This document shows, one piece after another, positions 24,301 through 36,757 of a stretch of DNA of 64,000 bases. A model generated the notes under the pieces. It searched no databases and was not told the origin of the DNA. It was given only the letters and a program-made list of their open reading frames with translations. Every line of letters begins with the position of its first letter. Within the stretch, counting starts at the first letter, position 1. Source of the stretch: Ziziphus jujuba (lineage: Eukaryota > Streptophyta > Magnoliopsida > Rosales > Rhamnaceae). The stretch is taken from positions 28,457,501 to 28,521,500 of the forward strand of contig NC_083383.1 in NCBI RefSeq assembly GCF_031755915.1, in the 5' to 3' direction. The position numbers and the translations under genes were made by a program.

Positions 24301-25388
24301 GTTTAGGTTATCTGGCATATAACAGACAAGACAAGTCAAAATACGTAAAACATATGCAACCAACTTTAAGACAAGTCGCAAAGTGGGGGGAAAAAAAATC
24401 ACACAAACAAGACTCTGCAAAATGAGGGCATTTCCTTCACATAATCGATCATCCATAACAAAAGAGAAAAAAGTATCATGCTCAAAAGCAATACTAATTT
24501 CCTTCCTGTTACAACCATAACATAAGAGCTTTTAAATTTCCAAAAGTTTACCTCAAGCACTGCACATAGATGCGGCCTGCATGGATCAGAAAATTCTGAG
24601 ATAGATAAGGAGGCAAAGAAGTCCTCGGAAACAGAAACGGAGCAGGAAGCACCACTATAGGAGGACTCACGAGTTGCAGACTTGTGGAGCCTGATGGAAC
24701 TTTTATCATTTCCTCCACTTCTAACCAAAGAAAATATTTTCCCAAGTACCGAAAGAAGAACTTGGGCTTTCTCAAGAACAAAATTTTGGTCAGCCAAAGT
24801 CAAGCTTAGCATGCAACACCTTAAGAGAAGGGTTAATTCATGAACAGAGGCCTTTGCACATTCATCAGAAAACAAGATTTTGAAACTGGTAAGCAGTTTC
24901 TCAAACAAAAGATCAGCTAAACTATGTATATCTTCAAATTTCAAACGACCATCCAAGCTATCTAAAGCACTTTCCATGCTACAACTCCGTGCTGGTCCAT
25001 TCGATGAGAAATAAACTAGAAAGTAGTAGAGACTTTTCAAATATGGCAACCTAATACCCTAAAATCAAAGAATCGAAATGAAAAATGTTATAATTCAGTT
25101 AAAAATTACAACTAACAAAACCCTAATTTTAAGCAACTTGCCGCCAAATTCTACAATATTGTTCAAATTTGTTGCCATAATCCAAACAAGCCCCAAATAC
25201 ACAACAAAAAGTATATGAAAATGCAGAGAAAATATAGTTTTTTTTTTTTTTTTTTTTGTTTGGTTTACCTGAGAGGATTGAATTGCAGAGATTAGGGTTT
25301 GGAGAGTGTGAGAGGGAGAGTGATTAGAAGGAGGTTTGGCTTGGCAGACGGTAGGTTTTGGGCGCTTCGTGGCCCTTTTGGAACCCAT
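21345..25388 (-). CDS. Plant protein of unknown function, 765 aa
   Basis: Five minus-strand exons: 25388-25269, 25058-24552, 23737-22505, 22434-22346 and 21693-21345. All boundaries are GT-AG and all phases fit, giving 765 codons plus stop. The start MGSKRATKRPKP is basic and could be a nuclear signal. The middle is helical and leucine-rich without a catalytic motif visible to me; landmarks are LGDVYLLASLLKLMSD and KWMLLHFVGLLSS. The C-terminus is very basic (SWLKEKKRYRKQKYEK, RWERKKR). I do not recognise the family with certainty. It may be a plant-specific uncharacterised family (DUF7812 is a guess from memory). The helical repeats suggest a scaffold or ARM/HEAT-like fold; this is inference only. 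The ATG at 25388 is the first in the frame. Confidence 0.75.
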
Positions 25389-27000
25389 CTTTACCACCCA
25401 GAAATATTTACGCTTTCAGAATCAGAAGGAGAAGAAGAAAATGAAGAAGGTTCTGAATATCTGAGAGTTGGTGAAAGCAATTGACACCACCCAAAATCTC
25501 TTTGAACTTTTGGGACATGGAAATATATCTTCGGCGGGAAACAGAGATCCAAAAATACTAAAATCTTCGTTTTCTGAGTTTTTTTTTTTTTTTTTGAATA
25601 TTATATATATATATATATATATTAGAAATAGCAAAATGACTCCATTTGCCCTTTCCATACTGTGCCACCCCTAAACGACGTGGATGCATGTCGCCCGGTC
25701 AGGGTGAGGCCATAGTTAAGGTCGGGATGAGCACATAATCTCCACCCCAAACCATATTAATTAAAAGTTATTATTAATTATGCATTTTTATTATAATTTT
25801 TTTTTTATATATATTTTTTTCTTTTGTTTGAAAAAAAAATAATATCATTATTAAGTTTTGGATATTATTTAAACAAATCATTTTTAAAAAAATTAAAAAC
25901 TTAGGTGGGGGACTTGGGGCAAAGAATGGGGATCCTCACCATAAGAAAATGGGGAATCTCGACAAGGCGTGGAACGATGGAAAGCTGCTCCTCTCGCCCT
26001 GTTGCTCTCTCCTTCTTCTTCTTATTAAAAAAAAAAAGGAAAATTTATTGAAACCAAATCTAAGCTAAGAAAAACAAAATCTAAATTCAGAAGTCTTTTT
26101 CAAATACATTTTTCTGGATTATACACATATCAAAAGAAAACAAAAGCCAATTTAGATATATAAGCCTATATACATTTTGACTCAACATCCACTAACACAC
26201 ACTATAAACTAATTTATTTGTCCTTTTAAAAGCCCATATAAAAGAGCACAGTTTACAAAATTAAAGATGTACAAGGAGATTTCTTTAAAAAACATATCAG
26301 CAGTCCAATAAAATGGTTTATGTCTCTCTAGTTTAAAGCTTGGATGACTAAAAGGGCATCTAATTCAAAGTGCACATTACCCAAATTTTATGTCTATTGA
26401 AATCTTATATAGTACACATAATCAATCAAGTAAAAATATGTGTACATTAATTATAAGCCAGGTGAACAAGTTGGAGAACAAGTTATTTTGTTTCCATCAT
26501 CACCGCTTGTCTCTCGTTCCTTCTTTGTTCCTCACAAGTCTTTTCTTTTACCTCCACAAATTCTTAAATATTCATCTAAATAATGGAGACAAAGTGCTAA
26601 CGTTGGAAAAATAAAACAGGACATAAGTTTGAAAAAATGTTGAAATAATTTATAGATGATGCTTAGCTCAAACTGATGGCTATCTATCTTTTTTTTCTTT
26701 TTCCTTTTTTTTTTCTTTTTTTTTTTATGATAAATGGAGGTTAAAGCCCCAAACAGATTCATCTGATTTTAATACATACTCAATTAGTCTTTATAAATGG
26801 CATAATCCCTTAACCAATTATTAATTCTATGTGTTTTAATATTTATAAGACCAGGGTTTTGTGCGTGGGAATGGAATGGATGATTTCAATTAATGCATAT
26901 TCTAACTACTCAGGCTTCAATATCACGCGCCATTAATTTAGTTATGGGCTCTGGAAGAATTTGCTAATAACAATGTTCTTAAGCTTGCGGAGACTTTTGC
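25389..27000. other. Intergenic, upstream of the unknown gene
   Basis: No gene was recognised. There is a T tract and (AT)n run at 25580-25622. A relatively GC-rich stretch at 25670-26000 has GGTCGGGATGAGCAC and GGGGATCCTCACC-like segments, the style of some decayed plant repeats, but was not assigned. T-rich low complexity lies at 26690-26726. Confidence 0.4.
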
Positions 27001-27901
27001 TAAGGGTAACAATTTAGCTTATTATACGATTACACAATTTAAAAACAACACAAAATTAGTGAATTTGATTTTATTATTAATGGATTTGGGTCAAATCATG
27101 TAATATAATTATTAAATTTGTCATTGATCCACTTAATCCAAAATTAATCTAAATTGGCATGTTTAACTAAACTAAGCTTGACAACCCAATCCAACATGAT
27201 TATAATCCGTTTAAATTATAACTTTAATATATTAAATTTACCATTAATAAAATCATAACTAATACTTCTTTATTACTAAATTACAAACTTATTTAAAGTT
27301 GCATAATTAATTTTCTTTTATGTAGTTATGGGCACCAAAAATATAGCAATTTTTTATGCCTAACGCCATGGGAGATATAGAAAATTAAAAACATAGATTA
27401 TTAATAAAGTTTTTTATTTTTTTTATTTTTGAAAAAGTAGTATTAGATTTATTATGTATATATATTTTTAATTATTATATGAGATTTGTATATTATCATA
27501 TCTTATGTTGTATTAATGTAAATTTATAACTATAATTATATATTTATATTTATATATATATATATATATATTAATTTAGGATTAATTAATGACTAAATTA
27601 TTCTTATTTTATATGAAATAATTAATTTTAACAAGTTAATTTATTTAAACAGGATTATTTTTGTGTAAATAAGTTAATTTTGTATAAATAAGTCATTTTT
27701 GTATAAACAGATCATATTAATCCAAATTGACCGATTTAATAAATGAATTATACTGATTATTTGTTTATCAAAAGGGTCATATTCAGATTGAGTATTTTTT
27801 ACGCGATTAATAAATAGATTATATTTGAATTGAACAATTTCAATACAATTAATAAACAGATAAATTCAAACATAGCTCACTAATAAGAATTGCCACCCCT
27901 A
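27001..27901. mobile_element. Diverged hAT-like non-autonomous element
   Basis: The left end TAAGGGTAACAAT and the reverse complement of the right end, TAGGGGTGGCAAT, are imperfect terminal inverted repeats. The 8 bases outside are ACTTTTGC (26993-27000) and ACTTTCAC (27902-27909), matching at 6 of 8. It is ~900 bp, AT-rich and non-coding. Internally, a GTATAAATAAGT-like motif repeats near 27660-27720. Confidence 0.55.
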
Positions 27902-29518
27902 ACTTTCACATATAAACGTGAGAAAAAAAAAAAAAAAAAAAAAGGAAAGAGATTGGGAAATGAAGTTAGAGTGCTTACTGACTCATTAATGTGAGGTGTC
28001 ATTAATATTCACGTATATTTATTTCATTGGGTATGTGTACAGTGTACCACATAAGACTTAGCATATGGTGTTGAATAATTTTTCTCTAATATATATATAT
28101 ATATATTAAAATAAAATTGTTGTGATTTTTTGTAAATTTAAAATAAATAAATAAATAAAAAGAAAAGATAGAAAAGGTGTTACTAATTTGGAAATCTATT
28201 ATCGACATTATTTTATGTTATCAAAATTAAGTATTAATAACTAGTACATATTTGACTCATGGCCTTGGTAAAAGTTTATACCATCCAATAGAATGTAACA
28301 TGCTCACATGAAAAATTCCAGGTTCGGGTCTTCCCTATTAGATTAGGTTAATGACAGGTGAACCCATTGAGATACCATAAGCTAATTGGTTGTTAATGGT
28401 TGAGCCCGTTTATAAAAAGTTATGCATAGATTGAATATGGTTTTGGGAAATATAATTTGAATGTTTGGTTTGTTTTTATGTATTATTCTTTTATGCTTGT
28501 GTGTTAATTTTATAGTAATTTTTTTTTAAAATTATATAATTTTTTAGACCAAAAGCATCAAATAAATTATTTAAGTACAAGTTAACTATTTTTTTTTTAA
28601 AAAAATTATGTTCAACTTAAAATTATAATTTCTTTTAATGTATTAATAAATTAGATAATAAATTATATGAATTCTAATTAATGGGTTCGGATTTACTTAT
28701 TGTAACACCGCAGCTTTAACAATTTGTATTCGTATGGAAAAAAAAATTGGCACAGGCACAACATATTGTCTAGCCTATTTGATATTTTGACTTTATTTTG
28801 TTACAACAACTAGTTTTAGAAAACCAGTTAAACTCTTAAAAAGGGATTCCAATATTGAAAATTCAAGATGGTATCCAAACACCCTAATGGTAAAAATCAT
28901 TATTTCCTTTTGTAATGATTTAAGTTCAATTTTTTTACCCCCAGTATTGAAAAAAAAAAATTCATTATTGTTTTTCATTTAAGGATTTTATTTTATTTTT
29001 TATTTTTCTGAAGAAGATGAAGAATAAATGTACGAAAACCAATTATACATAGAAAATAACAAAATAAAGAGTATAAAAAGAAAAATCACATTGGATTTTG
29101 TGAAGATTTTGAATTTGAATCTTCATACCTCCAAATCTTTATAAAATAAAATGCTAATTAATTAGCCAAATTTCAAATGGTGCTAAGAGCATATGATTCT
29201 CTCACTTAAAAATTATCACATCATAGTATCATGTAATTTTATTTCAAATGGTCCTTAGAATATGATTCTTTCACATTAAAATTATCACATCATATAAGTA
29301 TCATATAATTTTATTAGGAAAGACCAGGTGGTTTGGACCATCTAATTATTTTTGTATTTAATTAATACACAAATACACAAAGAGGAAAAGAAAATAAGAA
29401 AAACTCTTATTTGCTTTCTCTAACTTCGATATCTACTTCATAAACTATAAATTTTGGAACATTTAATTAATCGTTCTAAATTTTACATGGTATAATAGTA
29501 TACAGTAATTTAATTGAA
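27902..29518. other. Intergenic, with a hAT MITE scrap
   Basis: Around 28680-28781 there is a fragment resembling the right end of the 7632-8153 MITE: GGGTTCGGATTTA ... CACAACATATTGTCTAGCC. No other gene or element was recognised. Confidence 0.4.
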
Positions 29519-31065
29519 TCAATATTCTTTAAAGAAGGTGACATAAATAGCACAAGCAATAGCAAAAACAATGATAACAGCATCAATGGTGAGAGCAGTA
29601 TAAGCTTGATCACTGAGCTCCATGTTCCTTCCACCAAGTCGATCAACCATATCAGGAACTGGTTTATAGTTCTGCAAGTCTTGCTCATATGGATCTTCCA
29701 ATTTCATCCTCATTTTCTCAGCCTGTCGACTGGCCGCCTCTTGAGCGAGTGTCCAATCGTAAAATCTCCGGCTCTCTTCGTTGCTCAGAACATTATAGAT
29801 CTCTCTCAGCCTCAAGAACTTGTTGGATGCATCTTTAAGGGGAAGAGAGGTTGTATCTGGATGGTATTCCTTTGATAACCTCCTGTATGCTGCTTTTATC
29901 TCTTCCAAATCTGCTTCTGCTGATACCCCCAAGAACCTTCACATACATTATTTTCCAAAATCTCTTGTTATCAATCATCTTTTATCCAATCAATATTGAT
30001 AATATTATACTAAAAATTTGGAAAATCTACAATTTAGATTTAATTTTAAAATATAAACATCAAATTAAGAGTTTGAGGTTATAAACTTTAATATAATATT
30101 ACTCAGATGAACTTAATAAAAGACTTTATTAATTATGTCTTATATGATGTATATAGCATTTAATATAGAAAATGTGAATATTGTTTTGGACGGCATCAAA
30201 CATGGTATGTCACCCACTTATGAATCAAAAAATTGTCGGACAATATACCATGCTCAATGTTGTTGTACAATAGACATTTTAAAAAATTAATATTCTAGTG
30301 CTAAAAATTTAAAAAGTGTGTAACGACCACTTCTTACCATTTATCATATGAATAAAGGAAATAGAAGATTATATGTGTATGATTATGAAACAAATTAGGA
30401 GTATAGGATCTATAGTTTTAAATTCCTAAAATTATGATGTGCAACCCTTAAATTGGTGATAATCATTATAGGATCTAAAGTTTTCGCTACTTAAAATTAT
30501 GATGTGCAACCCACCAACATATGTAAATGATGATTATTATCAATATTATTTTGAATGAATACTATACTTGTGCAAAAAATGGAAACAAGTAATTAAGAAT
30601 CTAAAGCATGTTTCAAGTAGATTGGCATTTAAGAAATAGGAACAAAAACAAAAGCACTAATAACAAGCCCAAATTTATTAAAGGGTTAAATGTACATTAC
30701 TACCTTTTTGTTTGTTCGACAAAATTTATTCCAAGGTTCCCAAAATCCAATTTTTTTTTATTTTCTTTTTTAATTTTTTTATCAATAATACATCCCAAAT
30801 AATCTAAAAAGTCACCATTTATTGGATAAAAATAAACATAAAACAAAAATTAGAATTTAGGATTTAAAATAGATAAACGGTTAGGTCCTGCTAATACGTA
30901 ATTAACTTTTTGAAATTTAAACAGTACCAAATAAAAAAAAAAGTAATATATATATATATATATAATATACTTACTGATAATGGGAGTCAGGGGAATGGTC
31001 GAGCAAATCAGAGAATTTTTCACCCAAAAAATTCTTCCGCTGTTCTTCATCACCAGGGATTGAAG

Positions 31066-31097
<32 letters not shown>

Positions 31098-31342
31098 GTT
31101 TCTCCAATCCAACCTTCGTCTTCGTTTTCCCAGTGAATTCTGGTGTCGACTCCTGGTGGTGCTCTCTGGCGCTCTTTGCGAGTGCCTTGTTGTTGTGATA
31201 ATGCATACACCTGAAAACTACTAACATTTACATGCCTGGAATTAAAACTTGCTCTTCTCCTTCTTCTTTTTGTTCCATTAATATTTTCTCGGCTCCCAAA
31301 CAAGAGGGCGTATGAAGTCTGAGAAGCAGTTGCGAATGCCAT
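29519..31342 (-). CDS. NDHT: Chloroplast NDH complex subunit T (NdhT/CRRJ)
   Basis: Two exons (31342-30975, 29936-29519) joined through a codon split as CA|G give 261 aa. Residues 1-50 are a Ser/Arg-rich plastid transit peptide. PPGVDTRIHWENEDEGW is a family landmark. A poly-Ser run is followed by LGEKFSDLL and SHYQFLGVSAEADLEEIKAA, leading into a J-like domain with the HPD motif at 148-150, and RRFYDWTLAQEA. PYEQDLQNYKPVPDMVDRLGG precedes a single C-terminal membrane segment (about 235-257). NdhT sits in the ferredoxin-binding subcomplex of the thylakoid NDH complex used in cyclic electron flow around photosystem I. I chose the second in-frame ATG (MAFATASQT) because the upstream extension is hydrophobic and unlike the family. 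Confidence 0.92.
31059..31096 (-). repeat. Coding GAA/TTC triplet run (poly-Ser)
   Basis: A (GAA)n-type tract on the + strand reads as about 12 consecutive Ser codons in NDHT exon 1. It lies in the variable linker before the J-like domain, so length changes should be tolerated. Confidence 0.85.
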
Positions 31343-33688
31343 ATTGAGCAAGTAGACGATACAAAGCAGCTTAATTTTGTCATTGCCATTCACACTTTCT
31401 CCACCACTTGTTTATGTGGCTCACAATGTATCATACATTATAATCAGCTATTTGGCAGCATATGTTCTATTTATTCCATTAAAACATTTTTTTTTTTTTT
31501 TTGTAGTTATTTTGTTGTATTCCCCCTATAATCCAAATTAATTTTAACTTATATTTTCGTAATCGATATCACTTAATCTCACGGAAATTTCCTCCCTTTT
31601 GTTATTAGACAATTTATATTCATCATGTACCCACCACCACTCGTGTCATAGAATCCAAATCCTCCATCAAAACCCGACAAATTTCAAGGAAAATAAAATC
31701 ATTTTAAAAAGTGTGGTGACAAATAAACTTTGTGGTGTATTAAGGGAAATTTCTACAGTAAGATCGTATATACAGTAAGACTTGTAATATTGAATTATAA
31801 ATTATGCAACATGATCTATAGTTTATAAAATAGTAATATTATTTAAAATATTACTCATATTATGGAGAATATTATCACAAATCATATTACACTAATAGCT
31901 AAATTTTATCCAACTTACCATACATCTTTTAAATTTGATTTACAAGTATCAATCAGTTGTTATAGTTGTATAGAATTTCACTGCGTAATGAAAAATGATG
32001 GTATGTGCTCAAACAGTTATAGTTAAGATATCTTTCTCAGATAACTAAATAAATAAATAATTTCACAAGTAGTACCATTATTGTTTTTAGTAAAATACAC
32101 AAATTAGTACGATATTGATGCAAGACATTAAAATGCCTACTTACTTGGCTTCTTCCCTGGTTATAAACTAGTCAAATAAATTTGTACTCCTTTATTCTTT
32201 TATTTATTTATTTATTTATTTTCCATCACATATTGGATAGTTTATAACTTTTTTTTATTACGTATAAAATTTGATAATTATATTAGTCCTTGCCTGCTTG
32301 GAACCATCGTCGGGTTTTTACGGACAATGACTATAAATTCAAATTCTCACAAATATATAATAAACATATAGAAATATTAAAGTTTTTTTTTTTTTTTTTT
32401 ATCTGGGAAAAATGGAATAAGTGAATTCAGAATCATCGACGGGAAGAAATTCCGAGAAGACGTAACCAAGTTTTCTTAACTTGCCTGAACTTTATCACCA
32501 TTTGTTTCCAACCTGTTACTTAAAACTCATTACTATTTTAATAATAACTTAACCTAAGCTCATTCGATCATTAATTAAGTTAATCAATTTGGATCCAACA
32601 TTAATATCAATTATAGCTTCATCAAGAAACACTACAAACAATGCCGTTACATAAAAAGTGGTAGCTATGGCACAAAACCCATCAAGTTTTTTTCTTGAAA
32701 GACACAAAACCATCAAGTTAAACACAAATATGAAAAAGACTGATTATGGTCATTATATAAAGCTCTTTTGTCCCCCTAATTGTTTCCGTTTACCATCCAC
32801 TACCAATAGACTAGAAATTCACTTTGCATATATATATACAGTCCCTTCTTAATTTCTGCTCCTTTTGTTAATACAACGTTGGATTCCTTTCACTTTCAAC
32901 ACCATGCAAAAAGCTACAATCAATATGGCCTACCCTCCCAACGTAATCACCTAATCCCATTCCCATGCCCCATTCACTTCTTTTGGACTCCTACAATTTA
33001 TGGATGCCCATCCTTGCAATTTAATATTAAAGTGAAGCAATTCTTGCAATTTAATATTAAAGTGAAGCAATTCTATTTATTTGAAATAAATAAATAAATA
33101 AATAAAGATTTATTTTTTTCCCCCTTTAAATTTGGCTACACCTTGAAGTTTTGCAAAAACTTTACGACACCCCTGAAGTTTAACAAATGTCTTAACCCCA
33201 AAGATTTGGATATTATTATTTATCACCCTTAAAATTGATTTATGAAAAAAATTGTTTTACCTTTATATATCAAAATAAATATTATTATTCTATTATTATT
33301 ATTTTTATTTTTATTGGGATAAGATTCTGTCATTAACTTTCTTTCTAATAAAGTTTTGATAATTATTTGAAAATTAGGGGATAAAATAGAGTTTTCATCG
33401 ATCAGATTACTAAGAAATCAAATCCAAAAAGTGGTAAATAATAATTTTCCTACAGATAATTTTTCAATACCAAAAAACTGACAATAAATTTTCATCAACT
33501 CTTAGAAATGTAAATGACTTTTCCTATATAATTAGATTATATTAATACTACCCTTTTGCCATTTTGTGGTCTCACTGAAATATGATTGCCTAAAAAGGAA
33601 AAATAAATATAAAATTAATTTACTAATTAACAAATAATTTTTTTTTAAAAAGAAAGAGACAAAAGAAAAAAAGTAGAGAGAATTACAA
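31343..33688. other. Intergenic, between ZF-HD and NDHT
   Basis: No gene was recognised. Low-complexity T runs lie at 31487-31502 and 32382-32400. A segment at 33130-33240 (ACACCTTGAAGTTTTGCA... ACACCCCTGAAGTTTAACA) looks like part of a dispersed plant repeat with an internal near-duplication. Confidence 0.4.
33013..33072. repeat. Perfect 30-bp tandem duplication
   Basis: Two identical 30-bp units start CTTGCAATTTAATATT at 33013 and 33043. They are perfect, so recent. The tract is non-coding. Confidence 0.95.
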
Positions 33689-34588
33689 CTAGACCCCAAC
33701 AGGTTGTGGAGGAGCTGGAGGCGGAGGTTGAGGCGGTGGAGCTTCAGGGAGTAGAGGAGGAGGAGGAGGTACGGATTCTCTACGGCGATGTGCATTCTTG
33801 TTATTGTGCATCCAGACTTTTAAAACGTTGCGTTTCACTCCCACCTCCGAACAGAACTGGTTGAGCGCCAAGTCATCGTGTCTCTGTATCCTCCACCCTA
33901 TTTTCTCTGCAAACGCCAGCATTCTATTCTTCTGCTCCTGCGTGAACTTCGTCCTTGATCTCTTACACGACGTCGTTCTGCTTGTAGGTCCCACATGCTG
34001 CACCTGCACCTGCACCTCTTCTCTCTCCGGCGTCTCCGACCGTCGATCGTACTCTTTCTCCTCCACATCCTCATGATGATGATCATGGTGATCGATCAAC
34101 CTTCCTCTATTGCGATGATGAAGATAATGATGCTGCTGATGGTGGTAGTGACGTTGGGATCGGATCACCATCTTCGGGTCCCACCTCGGGGTGGTGGGAC
34201 CCGCATTGTAGAGCAACATCGGCGGCGGAGGAGGAGGAGGAGAGTGGACTGAGTAATGCTGATCGGAGCCCGGGAGTTCCCTGCGGTGGAAATTCCGATG
34301 GCAACCGCAAGCGGCGCAGGTTAAAGAGTCGCGGGATCCATCGTCGGCACGTGGCATGAACTCACCGCAGCCGTCGTTGGCATGGCCGCCAATGGAAGCG
34401 GCGTGGTTTCTCATGCACTCGCCGTATTTGATATGGAAGGCGGAGAGTGGACTTGGGTCGTCATTGTTGTGGTTGTTGATGGTGGTGTTGATGTCGAGGG
34501 GTTTAGGCTCTACAACGTCGCCGTATTCGCTGTCGTTGATATCTGGTTTGGTGGAGGAATGGTTGTAAGGGACTACGCTTAAGTCCAT
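33689..34588 (-). CDS. Zinc-finger homeodomain (ZF-HD) transcription factor
   Basis: An intronless 299-aa frame, as usual for the family. Residues 54-103 are the ZF-HD dimerisation domain: [25 protein letters not shown] and [14 protein letters not shown], with the spaced Cys/His intact. Residues 210-270 are the plant ZF-HD homeodomain: [24 protein letters not shown] and [11 protein letters not shown], with Met in the third helix (WMHNNK) as in this family. Low-complexity His-rich (149-172) and Pro-rich (117-123, 274-294) segments separate and follow the domains. Members act as dimeric nuclear regulators of flower, leaf and stress genes. I cannot name the orthologue. Confidence 0.93.
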   Translation of the reverse strand: MDLSVVPYNHSSTKPDINDSEYGDVVEPKPLDINTTINNHNNDDPSPLSAFHIKYGECMRNHAASIGGHANDGCGEFMPRADDGSRDSLTCAACGCHRNFHRRELPGSDQHYSVHSPPPPPPPMLLYNAGPTTPRWDPKMVIRSQRHYHHQQHHYLHHRNRGRLIDHHDHHHEDVEEKEYDRRSETPEREEVQVQVQHVGPTSRTTSCKRSRTKFTQEQKNRMLAFAEKIGWRIQRHDDLALNQFCSEVGVKRNVLKVWMHNNKNAHRRRESVPPPPPLLPEAPPPQPPPPAPPQPVGV

Positions 34589-35370
34589 GCTTTATGTTAG
34601 TAGTAGCACTAGTTAGTCCCTAAAGTAGCACACAATGTGTTCGATAAAATGCGAAAGAGATGGGGAAGGGGGTGGGTTTAAGTCTTTAAGACTTTAAGAT
34701 AATGAGAGTGAGAGATAGATATGAGAAAAGGGTTAAATTTTGGATGAATTTGAGAATGGGAATTGGAATGGGAAAACAGTGACGTTTTTTCCTTCATAAT
34801 AATCGTCTTTGCAGAAGAAGCGTGAAATGTATTTAAGACAACCATGACGTGGCACAATTCTCTCTCTCTTTTTCTCTCTCTCTCTCTTGTCATTATATGA
34901 ACCCAGACCAGAGAATCTACTTTGCCTCATTTAAAAACTTATACATTAATCTACACACACGTGTCAGTTTCCATCCCTTTCTTTCTCAAAATTTTTACGT
35001 AATAGCTAAAATTAAAATTTAAACATATGATAATTTTTTTAAAAAAATGTATGTGATTTTTATGGTAAATCTACTTCTAAAATTTTTTATTTTAAAAATT
35101 TTAAAAACACAACACGTCAAGTAAATCTACTTCTAAAAATCGATCAATATACATATTTTTTTTTTATCAAAGTGAAAAATATAGTAATATACTTTATATA
35201 TAAATAAATAAATATTCGAAGAACTAGAATAAATGTAGGAAGAAGAAATATGAATAAATAAGATGAAATAAATAAATATTTCATTAATTTTTGGTTAGAA
35301 AATGGGTAATTGGGTGATAAAACTGACACGTGTGTGAGGGAAGACGTAAGAAAGGGAATTAGGGAAAGAG

Positions 35371-35410
<40 letters not shown>

Positions 35411-36757
35411 TATAAAGGGTGCTCGTGAAGGGTCGATGTCTCATTATCAGGGGAGGTGGGGGGCAATGGGACCCACCACGTGGGATTTCTGAAAGCGGGT
35501 CAGAATATCCGACGGTGGGAGAAGCGCTGACGAGATCTTTCCAGTGTATGGGCACCATATCTGATCTTTCTTTGTTTCCCGCACGTCACGCTTTTCCCGC
35601 CATGCTGAGTGGGACCCAACGCCAAAACCCAAAACGTAAAGAGAGAGAGAGAGAGTCTAATAACAGCGAGCGTGGCTTCCAAGGTAACAGAACAAACCCC
35701 ATCACCGTCCATTGGGCTTCCTCATTACTGACACCTCTCTCTGCCACCACCTAATCTTTCATTTGCTTCTTCTTCTTTTTTCTTTTTTTTTACCAAAAAA
35801 ACAGCAGCACACTATTTTGACTTTTGAGTGAAATTTTAAAGTGTTAAAACTTCCTTTTAATTATTCTTTTTTTTTTTTTTGCTCTAATTTAATTATTTAA
35901 TCATTTAATATTTTATAATTTTGCAAATGGCAATGGTGGATATATATGCCAAATGATTGCAACATGTCATTATTAAGAAGTTAAATAATAATAATAATAA
36001 TAATAATAATTCACATGCAAAAATACAAAGGAACATTGCAAACAATAAAACAGTGAAGTGTTTTGCTATGCCGATGACCAGAATAATTTTTCCAGGCATA
36101 TTTTTACTTTCCATTTTCTGATGTATATATAATCACTCAACAAAAGTAATTTTTTTTTTCAAATATAATTATTTAATGATTTGTGACATGCCGAAACCTT
36201 ACCACATCTTTATGATATTATTTTTTCTTTTCCTTAGTTTGCGAAATATTATTTTATTCATTTATCATGCACATTGCAATGTGAACTCCCATACAAATAA
36301 AGTATAAGCATTATGTCATTATTGTATCTCTTAAGGTGATAAAAAACTTTAATAAGAACATTAAATAAACATATGATAAGTAATATGGACGTATTGAGTT
36401 TTTATAAAAGATTCACCATATCTAATATCTAATTATTTGGCAATAAAAAATTTAAACGCTTCAATTATAGGAGAAACAGGAGTGATTTTGCAATAATCCA
36501 ATTTGCAAGTTGTCTATCAAACATTTAAATTGATTATAATTTTTATTTTATTTTTAAATTCACTTTTAACAAGTCCATAATCAAAAACAGGCTCTAGTAC
36601 GGAGGAGTGTAAACATAATTTGAATAATAAAATAGTGGATCATGTTGAGAAAACTCAGAAGAAAAAAATTTAGAAAAAGTTTTTTTTTTTTTTTTTATAT
36701 ATAATTTTTTTGATTGAGCATGGTAGAAAAGAAAGGAGAAATATAATACATGTAGAA
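34589..36757. other. ZF-HD promoter region and spacer
   Basis: Upstream of the minus-strand ZF-HD gene there are CT/GA runs at 34860-34888, 35374-35407 and 35640-35655. A G-box (CCACGTGG) lies at about 35477-35484. The 35300-35760 stretch is unusually GC- and GA-rich for the window and may hold a distal promoter. The frames in it overlap on several strands and look fortuitous. From 35760 to 36757 nothing was recognised apart from a (ATA)n run at 35986-36010. Confidence 0.45.

Noticed and set aside
33798..34582. Several frames antisense to, or in other frames of, the ZF-HD gene
   Set aside because: Shadows caused by GC-rich, His/Pro-coding sequence of the real gene.
35295..35754. Overlapping frames on both strands in the GC-rich ZF-HD upstream block
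   Set aside because: Built on GA/CT repeats; no domain; frames on all strands are open simply because of composition.
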